A DNA stretch of 64,000 nt from Leptospira harrisiae (GTDB taxonomy: Bacteria; Spirochaetota; Leptospiria; Leptospirales; Leptospiraceae), in assembly GCF_002811945.1 (NCBI RefSeq), contig NZ_NPDX01000001.1, positions 1,496,501 to 1,560,500 of the forward strand, read 5' to 3'. Positions within the stretch are counted from its first letter, which is position 1. Each line of letters begins with the position of its first letter. This document shows, in pieces, positions 54,540 to 63,528 of the stretch. The notes below the pieces were generated by a model. It ran no database searches and had not been told where the DNA came from. It saw nothing but the letters and a program-made list of their open reading frames with translations. The position numbers and the translations under genes are program-made.

Positions 54540-55891
54540 TGCAAAAACTAATTTATATTCTTGATGATGAAAAAGAAATTCGGAAGTCACTTCGAGTGAT
54601 TTTAGAAGATGAAGATTATGCAGTGGAAGATTTTGCAAATGGAAAAGCTCTGCTTAAGTCTTTGGCAAAAGAAAGACCCTCTCTTGTTTTGTTGGACGTT
54701 TGGGTTGGTAAAGAGGATGGTCTGGCTATTTTGGATGAATGCAAAAAATTGTATTCTAGTTTGCCGATTGTGATGATTTCTGGACATGGAACGATTGAAC
54801 TAGCAGTCAATGCTACTAAAAAAGGCGCTGTTGATTTTTTAGAAAAACCACTTTCCATTGAAAAAGTCATTCAAACAATAGAATCAGCTTTAGAAAAAAC
54901 AAAAGACCACGAAATCCCAGAATTCCAACTAGAAGTGGATGAAATTTTAGGTGAATCTTTACCCATTAAACGAGTTAAGTTTGCGATTTTTCAAGCCGCA
55001 CAAACCAACGCTCGTGTTTTTATATTTGGAGAAAATGGAACTGGTAAAGAATTAACAGCAAGGGCAATTCATCAAAATTCCAAAAGGAAAGATGAACCAT
55101 ATATAGAGTTCAATTGTGCTGCCATTCCTGAGGAAACCTTAGAACAGGAGTTATTCGGTTACGAAATCCATGGAAACCAATCTAAAAGTGAAACAAAAAT
55201 TGGTAAATGGGAAGCTGCCGCGAATGGAACTTTGTTTTTGGATGAAGTTTGTGATTTAACTCCTGCCTTACAATCTAAAGTATTAAAAGTAATCCTCGAA
55301 CAAAAATTAGAACGAGTGGGTGGAAAAGAATCTGTCCCTGTGGATGTTCGTATCATTGCTGCCACAAACTCCAATGTAGAAGAAGCCATTCGCGAAGGTA
55401 GGTTTCGTGAAGATTTATACTATGCTTTAAGTGTAATCCCAATGGAGTTACCTCCACTTCGTGAAAGGAATTTGGACATTCCTTTACTCGCAGAATTTTA
55501 TTTGAATAAATCCATTTCTGAAAATAAACTATCACCAAAAACTATTGATAGAGAAGGACTAGATGCCCTTACTTCCCATTTTTGGCCTGGAAATGTGAGG
55601 GAACTAGGAAATATTTTAGAACGGCTAAGTATTCTTGTTCCTGGCGATACCATCCGTGCGAAGGATGTAAAGGAAGCACTGCATGGTTTTAAAAAAGCCA
55701 ACGAAATGGTTGCTCGCGGTGATCTAAAACATGCCAAAGAAGAGTTCGAACGTCAATATATCATTAAAACCTTACAGATCTGCGAGGGGAATGTGACAAG
55801 AACTTCGAAAGCATTGGGAATTGAACGAACCCATTTGTATCGAAAATTACGTTCCTTAAATATTTCAGTAGAACAGTTGAACGAAGGTTAG
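54539..55891 (+). CDS. ntrX: NtrX/NtrC-like response regulator lacking the GAFTGA motif
   Basis: The protein has 450 residues: receiver domain (phospho-Asp at 53 in LVLLDVW), AAA+ domain (Walker A FGENGTGKELTARAIH, Walker B GTLFLDEV, R-finger region RFREDLYY) and a Fis-type C-terminal helix-turn-helix (NVTRTSKALGIERTHLYRK). The sigma-54 contact loop, which should read GAFTGA after ELFG, is instead YEIHGNQSKSETKIGK. Such proteins cannot be assumed to activate sigma-54. It follows rpoN, hprK, ptsH and the kinase in one operon. Confidence 0.92.
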   Translation: MQKLIYILDDEKEIRKSLRVILEDEDYAVEDFANGKALLKSLAKERPSLVLLDVWVGKEDGLAILDECKKLYSSLPIVMISGHGTIELAVNATKKGAVDFLEKPLSIEKVIQTIESALEKTKDHEIPEFQLEVDEILGESLPIKRVKFAIFQAAQTNARVFIFGENGTGKELTARAIHQNSKRKDEPYIEFNCAAIPEETLEQELFGYEIHGNQSKSETKIGKWEAAANGTLFLDEVCDLTPALQSKVLKVILEQKLERVGGKESVPVDVRIIAATNSNVEEAIREGRFREDLYYALSVIPMELPPLRERNLDIPLLAEFYLNKSISENKLSPKTIDREGLDALTSHFWPGNVRELGNILERLSILVPGDTIRAKDVKEALHGFKKANEMVARGDLKHAKEEFERQYIIKTLQICEGNVTRTSKALGIERTHLYRKLRSLNISVEQLNEG

Positions 55892-55892
55892 T

Positions 55893-56711
55893 ATGGATCA
55901 AAAATCGATTTTAGAACGTTTTACAGACATTCTCAAAGAAACTAAATTTTTAATCCAAAACAAATCAGTTTCGATTTACCAATACCAAGAGGAACAAGAT
56001 CCAAATGACTTTGTATTTCCTTGGAAATCCAAGGTTCCCGAATCTATGGAAATCCAGAAGAAACAACAGAAGGAAAACCAAAGGAACAATAAGGATTTGG
56101 TTAATTTTTCATGTACCCTTTGTCAGGGAAAACTTAGTGGCGTGCGTCAGTTTCTCCATAAAGGAAGAAAACCAATCCTTATTTTGCATTATTCTGGTGC
56201 CACCGGTCCCAAAGAAAAACCATTTACGAAAACAAAACCAAATCAAATTTTCAAAGACAAACTAACGGAAAGTAGCTGGGGAGAACTTGTTCAAAAGGTA
56301 TTTGGATTTTCTTTCGAAGAGTTTTATTACCAAGAATATCCTGCTTGTAACTTTTCTAATACGGATTCAAAAGAAGCCGATTGGCAAACTAGAGTTGAAA
56401 ACTGTAAATTTCACGTAAAAGATACGGTAGATGAATATGGAATCAAAGCCATTGTGATTTTGGGATCATCCGCTAAGTTATTGTTTGGTGCTGAGAAGGC
56501 AAAGGAGTATCTAGGAAAACAAACACAGTGGGATTTGTCGGGACAAACCATTCCTATTGTCACAACTAGATCGCCAGAAGCATTAGTTTTCCTGGGTGAA
56601 AAGGCTAAAAAAACAGATTCGGAAAGTAATCTTTTTCAATATGGAAAAGAGAAACAAGAATTAGAAGATAGTTTTATCGCCCACTTATCCCTGATAAAAC
56701 CTTATCTCTAA
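55893..56711 (+). CDS. Divergent uracil-DNA-glycosylase-fold protein
   Basis: The 272 residues are not plainly annotated, but cysteines follow the Fe-S pattern of family 4/5 uracil-DNA glycosylases: CTLCQG near residue 75, then ACNFSN and, about 19 residues later, NCKFHV. IVILGSSAKLLFG matches the V-x-LG-x2-A core strand-helix. The usual catalytic motifs are not conserved: GEAPG-type is HYSGATG and the HPS motif is TTRSPEAL. It may therefore be inactive or have a different activity. Its stop overlaps the priA start. Confidence 0.6.
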   Translation: MDQKSILERFTDILKETKFLIQNKSVSIYQYQEEQDPNDFVFPWKSKVPESMEIQKKQQKENQRNNKDLVNFSCTLCQGKLSGVRQFLHKGRKPILILHYSGATGPKEKPFTKTKPNQIFKDKLTESSWGELVQKVFGFSFEEFYYQEYPACNFSNTDSKEADWQTRVENCKFHVKDTVDEYGIKAIVILGSSAKLLFGAEKAKEYLGKQTQWDLSGQTIPIVTTRSPEALVFLGEKAKKTDSESNLFQYGKEKQELEDSFIAHLSLIKPYL

Positions 56712-58663
56712 TGATCCAATTCGCAGAAGTGGCCCTCAATCTTTCATGGGAAAGTAGAACTCTCACTTATGAAATTCCTCAATCAATCGAGAATTTGCGA
56801 CCAGGTGTTCGTGTCCTCGTTCCCTTAAATGGCAAGGAATGGGAAGGAGTTGTGATTGAGATTCATTCAAATGAGCCAAATTATGAATCTCTTTCCATTT
56901 TGAAACAAATTGATTTAGAGCCAGTTCTAACGGATGAACAATTGGATTTGGCAGAGTGGATGTCTGAAAACTATTTGTCTTCTCTCGGAGAAGCACTGTT
57001 TCTTATGGTTCCGAAAGGAAAAAAAAGAAAACAGGAAAAACAAAGTCCTGTACATATCCAATTTGAATTATTACATCCGTTAAATCCTTCACAAAAAAAA
57101 GCATTGGATGAAATTGTTACCAATAAAAAATCCAACACACATTTGTTATATGGGATTACGGGAAGTGGTAAAACCGAGGTGTATCTTCATCTTATGGCAG
57201 AGGTTTTACGAAAACCTAAAGGATCCGTTATTTTTCTTGTTCCGGAAATTTCTCTCACTTACCCAACCATCACAAGGATCGAAAGAATTTTCCCCGGGCA
57301 AGTGGCGGTTTTACATTCTCATCTAAGAACTTCGGAAAAATTTCAAAACTATCTGGATCTAAAGGAGGGAAAAAAACGAATTTGTATCGGAACCCGATCT
57401 GCAGTCTTTGCCCCTTTGTCCGACATCGAATTAATCATATTAGATGAAGAACATGACGGATCTTACAAAGAACATGGAGCCCCTCGTTACCATACCCGCC
57501 AAGTGGCATTACAAAGAATTTTAAAAACAAACGGTAAATTATTGTTAGGTTCTGCTACTCCGAGTCTTGAAATTTTTTACTTAGCCAAAGCGGGCCAAAT
57601 TGGTTATTCGGAACTAAAAGAAAGAGCTAATCCAGAGGCATCACTTCCAACAGTAGAAATTACGGAAAAAAAAGAAGATAGTGAACTCCTTTCGGGCGAT
57701 TTGCAGTTTAAAATTGCGGACCGGTTGAAAAAGGAAGAACAAACCATCATCCTTCTGAATCGCCGAGGTTATAATCCCTTTATTTATTCCGTAGCCACAA
57801 AAGAATTCATTCATTGTCCAAAATGTACAGCTACACTTTGTTATCATTCTGACAAAACTGTTAGGTGTCACCTCTGCGGGTATAAATCTACTTTTAGTAA
57901 TTTAAAACAAGTTCATGGAGATGAGTTGGACTTGTTTGGTGCCGGTACACAAAAATTAGAAGAATATTTGCTTTCCCATTTTCCTAAAGCAAGGATCGAA
58001 CGTTTAGACCAAGACAGTTCCAAAAATAAAGAAGTTACTCGCGATGTACTTGAAAAGTTAGGTGAAGGAAATTTAGACATTTTGACTGGTACACAAATGA
58101 TAGCCAAGGGTCTAGATTATGCAAATGTCACACTTGTAGGAATTTTAAATGCCAATCATGGACTAGGGGTTCCTGACTTTCGCAGTAGCGAAAGAACCTA
58201 TTCACTGATTTCGCAAGTTGCGGGTAGGGCAGGTCGGGGTGAAAAAAAAGGAGAAGTCCTCATCCAATCCAATGATCCCGAACATCCAGTGCTAAAAATG
58301 GCGATGGAACAAAACTATCCTGCATTTTTTGACTGGGAGTTGACATTTCGTAGAGATCTGTTTTATCCACCTTTTTCTCGTTTGGCGAGACTTGTTTTCA
58401 GGTCTAAATACGAAGACATTGCTAACAAACAATCTGTTGTTTACGCAGAATATTTAAAAGAAAATATGGATGCATCTGTTACCCTTCTTGGGCCAAGCCA
58501 ATGTCCTTTTTATAAAATTGATAATAACTTCAGATACCATATTTTGTTAAAATCAAAATCTATCACCGTTTTACGTAATCTATTGCGGGAAACAAAAGCT
58601 AAATTTAAAATCGATTCCAAATGTTATATTGAATATGATTTGGATCCTCTGGAACTTGTTTAA
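56711..58663 (+). CDS. priA: Primosomal replication helicase PriA with one zinc site missing
   Basis: The 650-residue protein has the N-terminal 3'-DNA-binding domain and SF2 helicase motifs: LLYGITGSGKTEVYLHLM, LVPEISLT, LILDEEHDGSYKEHGAPRYH, LLGSATPS and AGRAGRGEKKGEVLIQ. In the cysteine-rich insert only HCPKC and CHLCGY remain; the outer CxxC pairs seen in E. coli PriA are YSVA and LKQV here. PriA restarts replication at collapsed forks. It is translationally linked to the upstream UDG-fold gene (TAATG). Confidence 0.95.
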   Translation: MIQFAEVALNLSWESRTLTYEIPQSIENLRPGVRVLVPLNGKEWEGVVIEIHSNEPNYESLSILKQIDLEPVLTDEQLDLAEWMSENYLSSLGEALFLMVPKGKKRKQEKQSPVHIQFELLHPLNPSQKKALDEIVTNKKSNTHLLYGITGSGKTEVYLHLMAEVLRKPKGSVIFLVPEISLTYPTITRIERIFPGQVAVLHSHLRTSEKFQNYLDLKEGKKRICIGTRSAVFAPLSDIELIILDEEHDGSYKEHGAPRYHTRQVALQRILKTNGKLLLGSATPSLEIFYLAKAGQIGYSELKERANPEASLPTVEITEKKEDSELLSGDLQFKIADRLKKEEQTIILLNRRGYNPFIYSVATKEFIHCPKCTATLCYHSDKTVRCHLCGYKSTFSNLKQVHGDELDLFGAGTQKLEEYLLSHFPKARIERLDQDSSKNKEVTRDVLEKLGEGNLDILTGTQMIAKGLDYANVTLVGILNANHGLGVPDFRSSERTYSLISQVAGRAGRGEKKGEVLIQSNDPEHPVLKMAMEQNYPAFFDWELTFRRDLFYPPFSRLARLVFRSKYEDIANKQSVVYAEYLKENMDASVTLLGPSQCPFYKIDNNFRYHILLKSKSITVLRNLLRETKAKFKIDSKCYIEYDLDPLELV

Positions 58664-58671
58664 TAGGAAAA

Positions 58672-59643
58672 ATGATGAAACTCTCAATTGGATACTTTGG
58701 ATCTCCAGAACACTCTAAAGAATTACTTTCTATCTTACTCGACGCTGGAATCCACGTTGATTTTGTTGTGACCAATATCGACAAACCGGTGGGAAGAAAA
58801 CAAATCATCACACCCACACCCGTTAAGGAACTGGCGATTGCAAAAGGAATCCCCGTCATCCAGTCGTCGAAACTCCGAACCGATGAAGAGGCACAAAAAC
58901 AAATTTTATCCTATGGTTCTCCCGTTCATATTGTTTATGCCTACGGATCGATCGTTCCCGAGAATGTCTTCCAAGATCCGAAATTTGGAAGCATCAATCT
59001 CCACGGAAGTTTGTTACCGAAATACCGCGGCGCTTCTCCCGTCCAAAGTTTTCTTTTGAGTGGAGAGGAAAACTCAGGATTTACGATTCAGTTTTTAGCC
59101 AAGGAAGTGGATTCGGGCGATATCATTTCCCAAAAATCCTGGAAAGTGAAGCAAGCGGAGACCACAGCATCTCTTTTGCAATCGATTACAAAAGAAGGGG
59201 CAGAAGAACTCATTCGTCTTTTACGAGAACTGGAATCTACGGGAACCGCTTGGACTTCGAAGCCGCAGAATGCCAATGAGGCAACTCACTGCAAAAAAAT
59301 CACGGCAAACGACCGTCCCATCCAATGGTCGGAACCGGCAAAAAACATCCACAACCGGATTCGTGCCTTGTATCCTGATCCTTTGGCTGTAACTGAATTT
59401 CGGGGAAAAAAACTGATCCTTATCTCTTCCTTTCTCCCGAAAGCCGATGAGGAACCCGTTCCGATTCCACCGGATCTCGCACCTGGTTCCTTTTTCCTAT
59501 ACCAGAAAAAAAGGCTTTTCTGCCTCTGTGGAGACGGAAACCTGCTTGGTATAGATACCTTACAACCCGAAGGGAAAAAACCCATGAAAGGATTTGAGTT
59601 TTTTAATGGGGCGCGGGTTTTAGCCGGAGAATCATTTACGTGA
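58672..59643 (+). CDS. fmt: Methionyl-tRNA formyltransferase
   Basis: The 323-residue enzyme formylates initiator Met-tRNA. Its N-terminal Rossmann domain contains the catalytic INLHGSLLPKYRGASPVQ and the EVDSGDIISQ segments, and the C-terminal tRNA-binding OB-fold begins near NEATHCKKITANDRPIQW. GGAAAA precedes ATGATG. No def gene is adjacent. The 3' end overlaps the next gene (GTGA). Confidence 0.95.
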   Translation: MMKLSIGYFGSPEHSKELLSILLDAGIHVDFVVTNIDKPVGRKQIITPTPVKELAIAKGIPVIQSSKLRTDEEAQKQILSYGSPVHIVYAYGSIVPENVFQDPKFGSINLHGSLLPKYRGASPVQSFLLSGEENSGFTIQFLAKEVDSGDIISQKSWKVKQAETTASLLQSITKEGAEELIRLLRELESTGTAWTSKPQNANEATHCKKITANDRPIQWSEPAKNIHNRIRALYPDPLAVTEFRGKKLILISSFLPKADEEPVPIPPDLAPGSFFLYQKKRLFCLCGDGNLLGIDTLQPEGKKPMKGFEFFNGARVLAGESFT

Positions 59644-60659
59644 AAGAAAAGTTTCTAAAAATCCTACCTTACAGTGGTTATGTTCTATTTGTTGGTTTGG
59701 GGCTCCTCGTATTTTTTGTAGCAGCCTTTCTTGTGGTCGTTGTTCGAACCAAAGAAGAACAAAAGGTAATGATGCCTTATGTGATTGGCAAAAACTACAT
59801 TGAGGTTCATAACGAATTACAAAGACTCCAACTCAAAGTCCGTTTAGAAACCCAAAGAATCCCTGAAAAAACCGACGGGATCATTCTGGCTCAATCCATT
59901 GATCCTGGTAAAGAAGTAGAAGCCGGATCTAAACTTTATCTTACAGTGAATATTGGATTTGATCGAGTCACCATTCCTGATGTCAAAGGACAAGATTTAA
60001 AACGTGCCAAAGCCATTTTAGAAAAAGTATTATCCGGTGAAGTGTATGTTCCATTACAAATTGGTGGGATTACATATGTGCCTGCTGTGGGTGATGAACC
60101 TGCTGACACAATCATTGACCAAATTCCGGCTCCAGGAAAGGAAACACATTCCGGCGAAAAAATTTACTTACTCGTTACAGAACCAAATATTGAAAAAAAA
60201 TCCAACCAATCAGCGAATGATGTATTGGATTCCACAAAGTTTGTAGGAACACCCGTTCCCTTTGTTGTCGATTTTTTACAAAGAAAAAAAATTCCTTATC
60301 GTTTGAAAGAAGCCACCAAACCAGAGTTTCGTGAATCAAATGGACTTACTTCTTCCTTTGAATTAAAACAGACTGGAGCGGAAGTTGGTGTTTATTATTT
60401 AAAACCTTCGGAGTCCCTGGTTCAGGATTATGAATATTTGGAATATGAAGTGGATGATGATGATCTTTACTCTGCAAAACTGAGTTATACAAAACCTGGG
60501 GAAGATACAGAAGTCGAAAAAGAAATCTTAACCAACCAAAAACTAAAAGAAGATGAACCTGTGCGTTTTCTCATCCATAGAGCAGGAAATGTAAAAGTCA
60601 GTTTAGTCGGAAAAGAATCCGGAGTGGCCAAGGTTTGGAAATTAAAGGGAACTTATTAA
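59640..60659 (+). CDS. Membrane-anchored PASTA-domain protein
   Basis: The 339-residue protein has one N-terminal membrane helix (about residues 10-35, [21 protein letters not shown]) and two clear PASTA repeats: residues about 42-107 ([18 protein letters not shown] to GSKLYLTVN) and 108-183 ([18 protein letters not shown] to GEKIYLLVT). A third, degenerate repeat may follow ([19 protein letters not shown]). PASTA domains bind peptidoglycan fragments. No kinase or PBP domain is present, so it is a stand-alone receptor-like protein. Confidence 0.87.
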   Translation: MKEKFLKILPYSGYVLFVGLGLLVFFVAAFLVVVVRTKEEQKVMMPYVIGKNYIEVHNELQRLQLKVRLETQRIPEKTDGIILAQSIDPGKEVEAGSKLYLTVNIGFDRVTIPDVKGQDLKRAKAILEKVLSGEVYVPLQIGGITYVPAVGDEPADTIIDQIPAPGKETHSGEKIYLLVTEPNIEKKSNQSANDVLDSTKFVGTPVPFVVDFLQRKKIPYRLKEATKPEFRESNGLTSSFELKQTGAEVGVYYLKPSESLVQDYEYLEYEVDDDDLYSAKLSYTKPGEDTEVEKEILTNQKLKEDEPVRFLIHRAGNVKVSLVGKESGVAKVWKLKGTY

Positions 60660-60660
60660 T

Positions 60661-61323
60661 ATGAAAATTTCTGCATCGATCCTTGCTGCAAAATTAACGG
60701 GACTCTCACAGGAGCTTCCGACGTACAAACAAGAAAATATTGACCTCATCCATATTGATGTGATGGACGGAAACTTTGTCCCTCAAATCTCTTTTGGGGA
60801 AGCTTTTACTAAAGAAGTAAAGTCCCATACCCAAATCCCACTCGATGTACATTTGATGGTAAGTAACCCCGAACTCCACGTTCCCAAATACTTTGACCTA
60901 AATCCTTATTGTATCACCTTCCATATTGAAACCACAAACTTCTCAGTGAGACTCGCAGAAGAGATCCGAAAGGCAGGAATCAAAGTCGGAGTTTCTCTCA
61001 ATCCGCAAACACCTCCGGAATCTATTTCCCAAATCCTTCCGTATTTGGATCTTGTGTTACTCATGACTGTGGATCCAGGATTTTACGGACAGTCCTTTGT
61101 AAAATCTGGTTTCGAAAAAATAGCGGCGGTTCGTAAACTCACGAAACCCTACAATATCGAACTAGAAGTGGACGGTGGTGTGAACGAATCCAATATGGAA
61201 GAACTAGCAAAACTTGGTGTGGACATTACAGTTGTGGGTTCGGGACTCTATAAAACGGGAGATCCGAACGCACAGGGTAAAAAATTAAAAGAACTCGCTG
61301 CAAGTGCTAGAACTCGCTCTTGA
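60661..61323 (+). CDS. rpe: Ribulose-phosphate 3-epimerase
   Basis: The 220 residues form a TIM barrel: [10 protein letters not shown], the metal-binding [43 protein letters not shown] and [11 protein letters not shown]. It interconverts ribulose-5-phosphate and xylulose-5-phosphate. The start is one base after the PASTA stop codon. Its stop overlaps a TTGACA (61320-61325), and a TATAAA box lies at 61351-61356 ahead of rpsP; the 25-bp spacing is too long for a standard promoter. Confidence 0.96.
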   Translation: MKISASILAAKLTGLSQELPTYKQENIDLIHIDVMDGNFVPQISFGEAFTKEVKSHTQIPLDVHLMVSNPELHVPKYFDLNPYCITFHIETTNFSVRLAEEIRKAGIKVGVSLNPQTPPESISQILPYLDLVLLMTVDPGFYGQSFVKSGFEKIAAVRKLTKPYNIELEVDGGVNESNMEELAKLGVDITVVGSGLYKTGDPNAQGKKLKELAASARTRS

Positions 61324-61370
61324 CAGATCGTCCTTATTTAAAAAACTCGCTATAAAAGGGGTATTTTTCC

Positions 61371-61628
61371 TTGGTTAAATTAAGATTACAAAGAACGGGA
61401 ACAAAAGCAGACCCGCACTATCGCATCGTAGCAGCAGACATTCGTGCTCCACGTGACGGAAAGTTCATTGAAGCGATTGGGCATTTTCACCCATCCACTT
61501 CCTCTGTGAAAAAAGCAACTTTCAATGAAGAGAAAACTCTTTCTTGGTTAAAAAAAGGTGCTCAACCTACTGATACAGTTCTTGCTCTTTTGAAAAAAGA
61601 CGACGTTTGGTCAAAATTCAAAGGTTAA
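61371..61628 (+). CDS. rpsP: 30S ribosomal protein S16
   Basis: The 85 residues match bS16: [19 protein letters not shown], then [19 protein letters not shown] and [14 protein letters not shown]. The start is TTG at 61371, with AAGGGG nine bases upstream, which places the normal V-K-L at residues 2-4. It leads the operon rpsP-khpA-rimM-trmD-rplS found in many bacteria. Confidence 0.97.
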   Translation: MVKLRLQRTGTKADPHYRIVAADIRAPRDGKFIEAIGHFHPSTSSVKKATFNEEKTLSWLKKGAQPTDTVLALLKKDDVWSKFKG

Positions 61629-61635
61629 TTGATAC

Positions 61636-61866
61636 ATGGAATCCTTAGTTCGTTATATCGTTACATCTCTCGTTGACCAACCAGAACAAGTGGCTGTCAA
61701 CCAAGTCCCCGGAGAGGAAGAAACAGTGATCGAACTTCGGGTAGCAGCAAAAGACCTAGGTAAGGTGATCGGGAAAAATGGAAGGATTGCAAAATCTTTG
61801 CGTACTGTTTTACAAGCAGCCGGAACCAAACAAGGCAAAAACTATACTTTAGAAATTGTCGACTAA
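61636..61866 (+). CDS. khpA: KH-domain RNA-binding protein KhpA
   Basis: The 76-residue protein is a single KH domain with the GxxG loop in [19 protein letters not shown], as in the KhpA/YlqC family. It binds RNA, often together with KhpB. Its position between rpsP and rimM is conserved across bacteria. The 3' end overlaps the TTG-started rimM by 11 bp. Confidence 0.93.
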   Translation: MESLVRYIVTSLVDQPEQVAVNQVPGEEETVIELRVAAKDLGKVIGKNGRIAKSLRTVLQAAGTKQGKNYTLEIVD

Positions 61867-62392
61867 ACCAAGTTTAGTGAAAGTGGGGGTCATTGGATCC
61901 TCACATGGAATCAAAGGGTTCATCAAAATTTTCACCGAAGGTGATACCTTAAATTCCGTCAAACCACCGTTCACCTGCACAGTTGAAGACCCTCGTGGGA
62001 ATCAGTCTACCATCCAAATCGAGGAACTCAAACTCAATGGAAATCATTACCTAGCCAAACTAAAGGGTTTTGAAACTCCAGAAACTGTCATCAAATACCG
62101 TGGATTTTCTTTGTTATGGAAAAGGGAAGATTTACCTAAAGCCACTGAAGGCGAAATTTACACCGAAGATTTAGTCGGTCTCATTGCCATTTCCAAAGAA
62201 ACGAGCCAATCGTTGAATTATGTAGTGACCCAAGTCATAGACAACCCCGCTCATCCCATTTTGGAACTAAAACCAAAAACTGGCGAAGGCGAAACAGTCC
62301 TCATTCCTTTTCTCCATCAGTTTGTGGGGGATTGGAACTTAGAATCCAAAACCTTAGAAATCATAGGCTGGGAGCAGTGGATTGAAGTTTAA
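61856..62392 (+). CDS. rimM: Ribosome maturation factor RimM
   Basis: The 178 residues open with [18 protein letters not shown], the RimM signature, and end with a PRC-barrel domain ([24 protein letters not shown]). RimM assists 30S head maturation and binds S19. The start is TTG inside the khpA end, and its own stop overlaps trmD by 11 bp. Confidence 0.94.
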   Translation: MSTKPSLVKVGVIGSSHGIKGFIKIFTEGDTLNSVKPPFTCTVEDPRGNQSTIQIEELKLNGNHYLAKLKGFETPETVIKYRGFSLLWKREDLPKATEGEIYTEDLVGLIAISKETSQSLNYVVTQVIDNPAHPILELKPKTGEGETVLIPFLHQFVGDWNLESKTLEIIGWEQWIEV

Positions 62393-63035
62393 TTTCATCA
62401 CTCTTTTTCCAGAAAAAATCACCTCTTACTTTGATACAGGAATCCCTGGAAAAGCCGTAAAACAAGGGGTGGTAGAAATCAATACTGTCCACCTTCGCGA
62501 CTTTGCGGACAACAAACACCAAAAGGTAGATGATACAATTTATGGCGGGGGACCTGGGATGCTTTTGCAAGTGGGACCCATTTTTCGGGCCCTAGAATCC
62601 CTTGGGGAAAATAAAGGGAAGGTCATCTTACTTAGCCCTTCCGGTGAACTTTTTAACCAGACTTTAGCTCGGGAGATTTTTGAATCCTCGGAGACCATCA
62701 CTTTGATTTCCGGGTACTACGAAGGGGTCGACCATCGTGTCACGGAGCATTTAATTGACAGGGAAGTGGCCATTGGAAACTATGTTATTTCATCGGGGGA
62801 TTTAGCTGCTCTCGTTGTTGCCGATTGCCTGTCTCGGTTTGTTCCGGGATTTTTAGGAAAAGAAGAAAGCCTTCTAGAAGAATCGCACAATGAAACAGAA
62901 GAATTAGAATACCCCCAATATACAAAACCCTATGATTTTATGGGTTGGACAGTTCCTGATGTGCTCCTTGGGGGTCATCATGAAGAGATCCGGAAATGGC
63001 GGCAAAAAAACCGCAAAACAAGAAATCATTCTTAG
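62382..63035 (+). CDS. trmD: tRNA (guanine37-N1)-methyltransferase
   Basis: The 217-residue SPOUT enzyme has [31 protein letters not shown], the knotted SAM site [13 protein letters not shown] and the ending [13 protein letters not shown]. It methylates G37 of tRNAs to prevent frameshifting. At 217 residues it is slightly shorter than most TrmD. The start is TTG with GGGAG upstream. Confidence 0.96.
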   Translation: MKFNFITLFPEKITSYFDTGIPGKAVKQGVVEINTVHLRDFADNKHQKVDDTIYGGGPGMLLQVGPIFRALESLGENKGKVILLSPSGELFNQTLAREIFESSETITLISGYYEGVDHRVTEHLIDREVAIGNYVISSGDLAALVVADCLSRFVPGFLGKEESLLEESHNETEELEYPQYTKPYDFMGWTVPDVLLGGHHEEIRKWRQKNRKTRNHS

Positions 63036-63043
63036 AGGAAGCC

Positions 63044-63481
63044 ATGAATCAGATTCTAGAAACAGCACTCGCAGGCGAAGCAAAGAACGAACTTAATTTC
63101 GAAATTGGTGATACTGTAAAAGTTCACTACAAAATCGTTGAATCTGGAAAAGAACGTGTTCAGGTTTACGAAGGTGTTGTGATCTCCATTGCGAACAAAT
63201 CACAAAGCAAAACTTTCACTGTAAGACGTGTTTCTTACGATATCGGAGTGGAAAGAATTTTCCCACTTCATAGCCCAAGAATTGCAAAGATCGAACTCGT
63301 TCGTAAAGGATCTGTTCGTCGTGCAAAACTTTTCTATCTCCGTGATAAAAAAGGAAAAGCGGGACGTATCAAAGAAAGAAAAGGCGGACAAGCAATTGTT
63401 GCCAAAGATAAAAAGAGACAGGATGAGGCTTCTAAAGCCGCTCTTGCACAAGCAAAAGCTGCAGAAGCACCTAGCGCATAA
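63044..63481 (+). CDS. rplS: 50S ribosomal protein L19
   Basis: The start at 63044 (MNQILETAL) is chosen because GAGGAAG lies five bases upstream; an in-frame start inside trmD is less likely. The 145 residues match bL19 ([55 protein letters not shown]). A Lys/Ala-rich C-terminal tail of about 30 residues ([19 protein letters not shown]) extends beyond the usual length. Confidence 0.96.
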   Translation: MNQILETALAGEAKNELNFEIGDTVKVHYKIVESGKERVQVYEGVVISIANKSQSKTFTVRRVSYDIGVERIFPLHSPRIAKIELVRKGSVRRAKLFYLRDKKGKAGRIKERKGGQAIVAKDKKRQDEASKAALAQAKAAEAPSA

Positions 63482-63491
63482 TTTCTCTTGA

Positions 63492-63516
63492 AACGGTCGT
63501 CACTCGGCCGTTCTTT
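63492..63516 (+). terminator. Hairpin between rplS and rnhB
   Basis: aacggtcg (63492-63499) pairs with cggccgtt (63505-63512) through eight pairs, one of them a U-G, around TCACT; CTTT follows. It could end the rplS transcript or act as an attenuator, but the T-run is poor. Confidence 0.45.
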
Positions 63517-63528
63517 CCTGAATTTCAA

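Noticed and set aside
61320..61356. Promoter for rpsP formed by TTGACA and TATAAA
   Set aside because: The 25-bp spacing is too long for a standard promoter; kept only as a remark under rpe.
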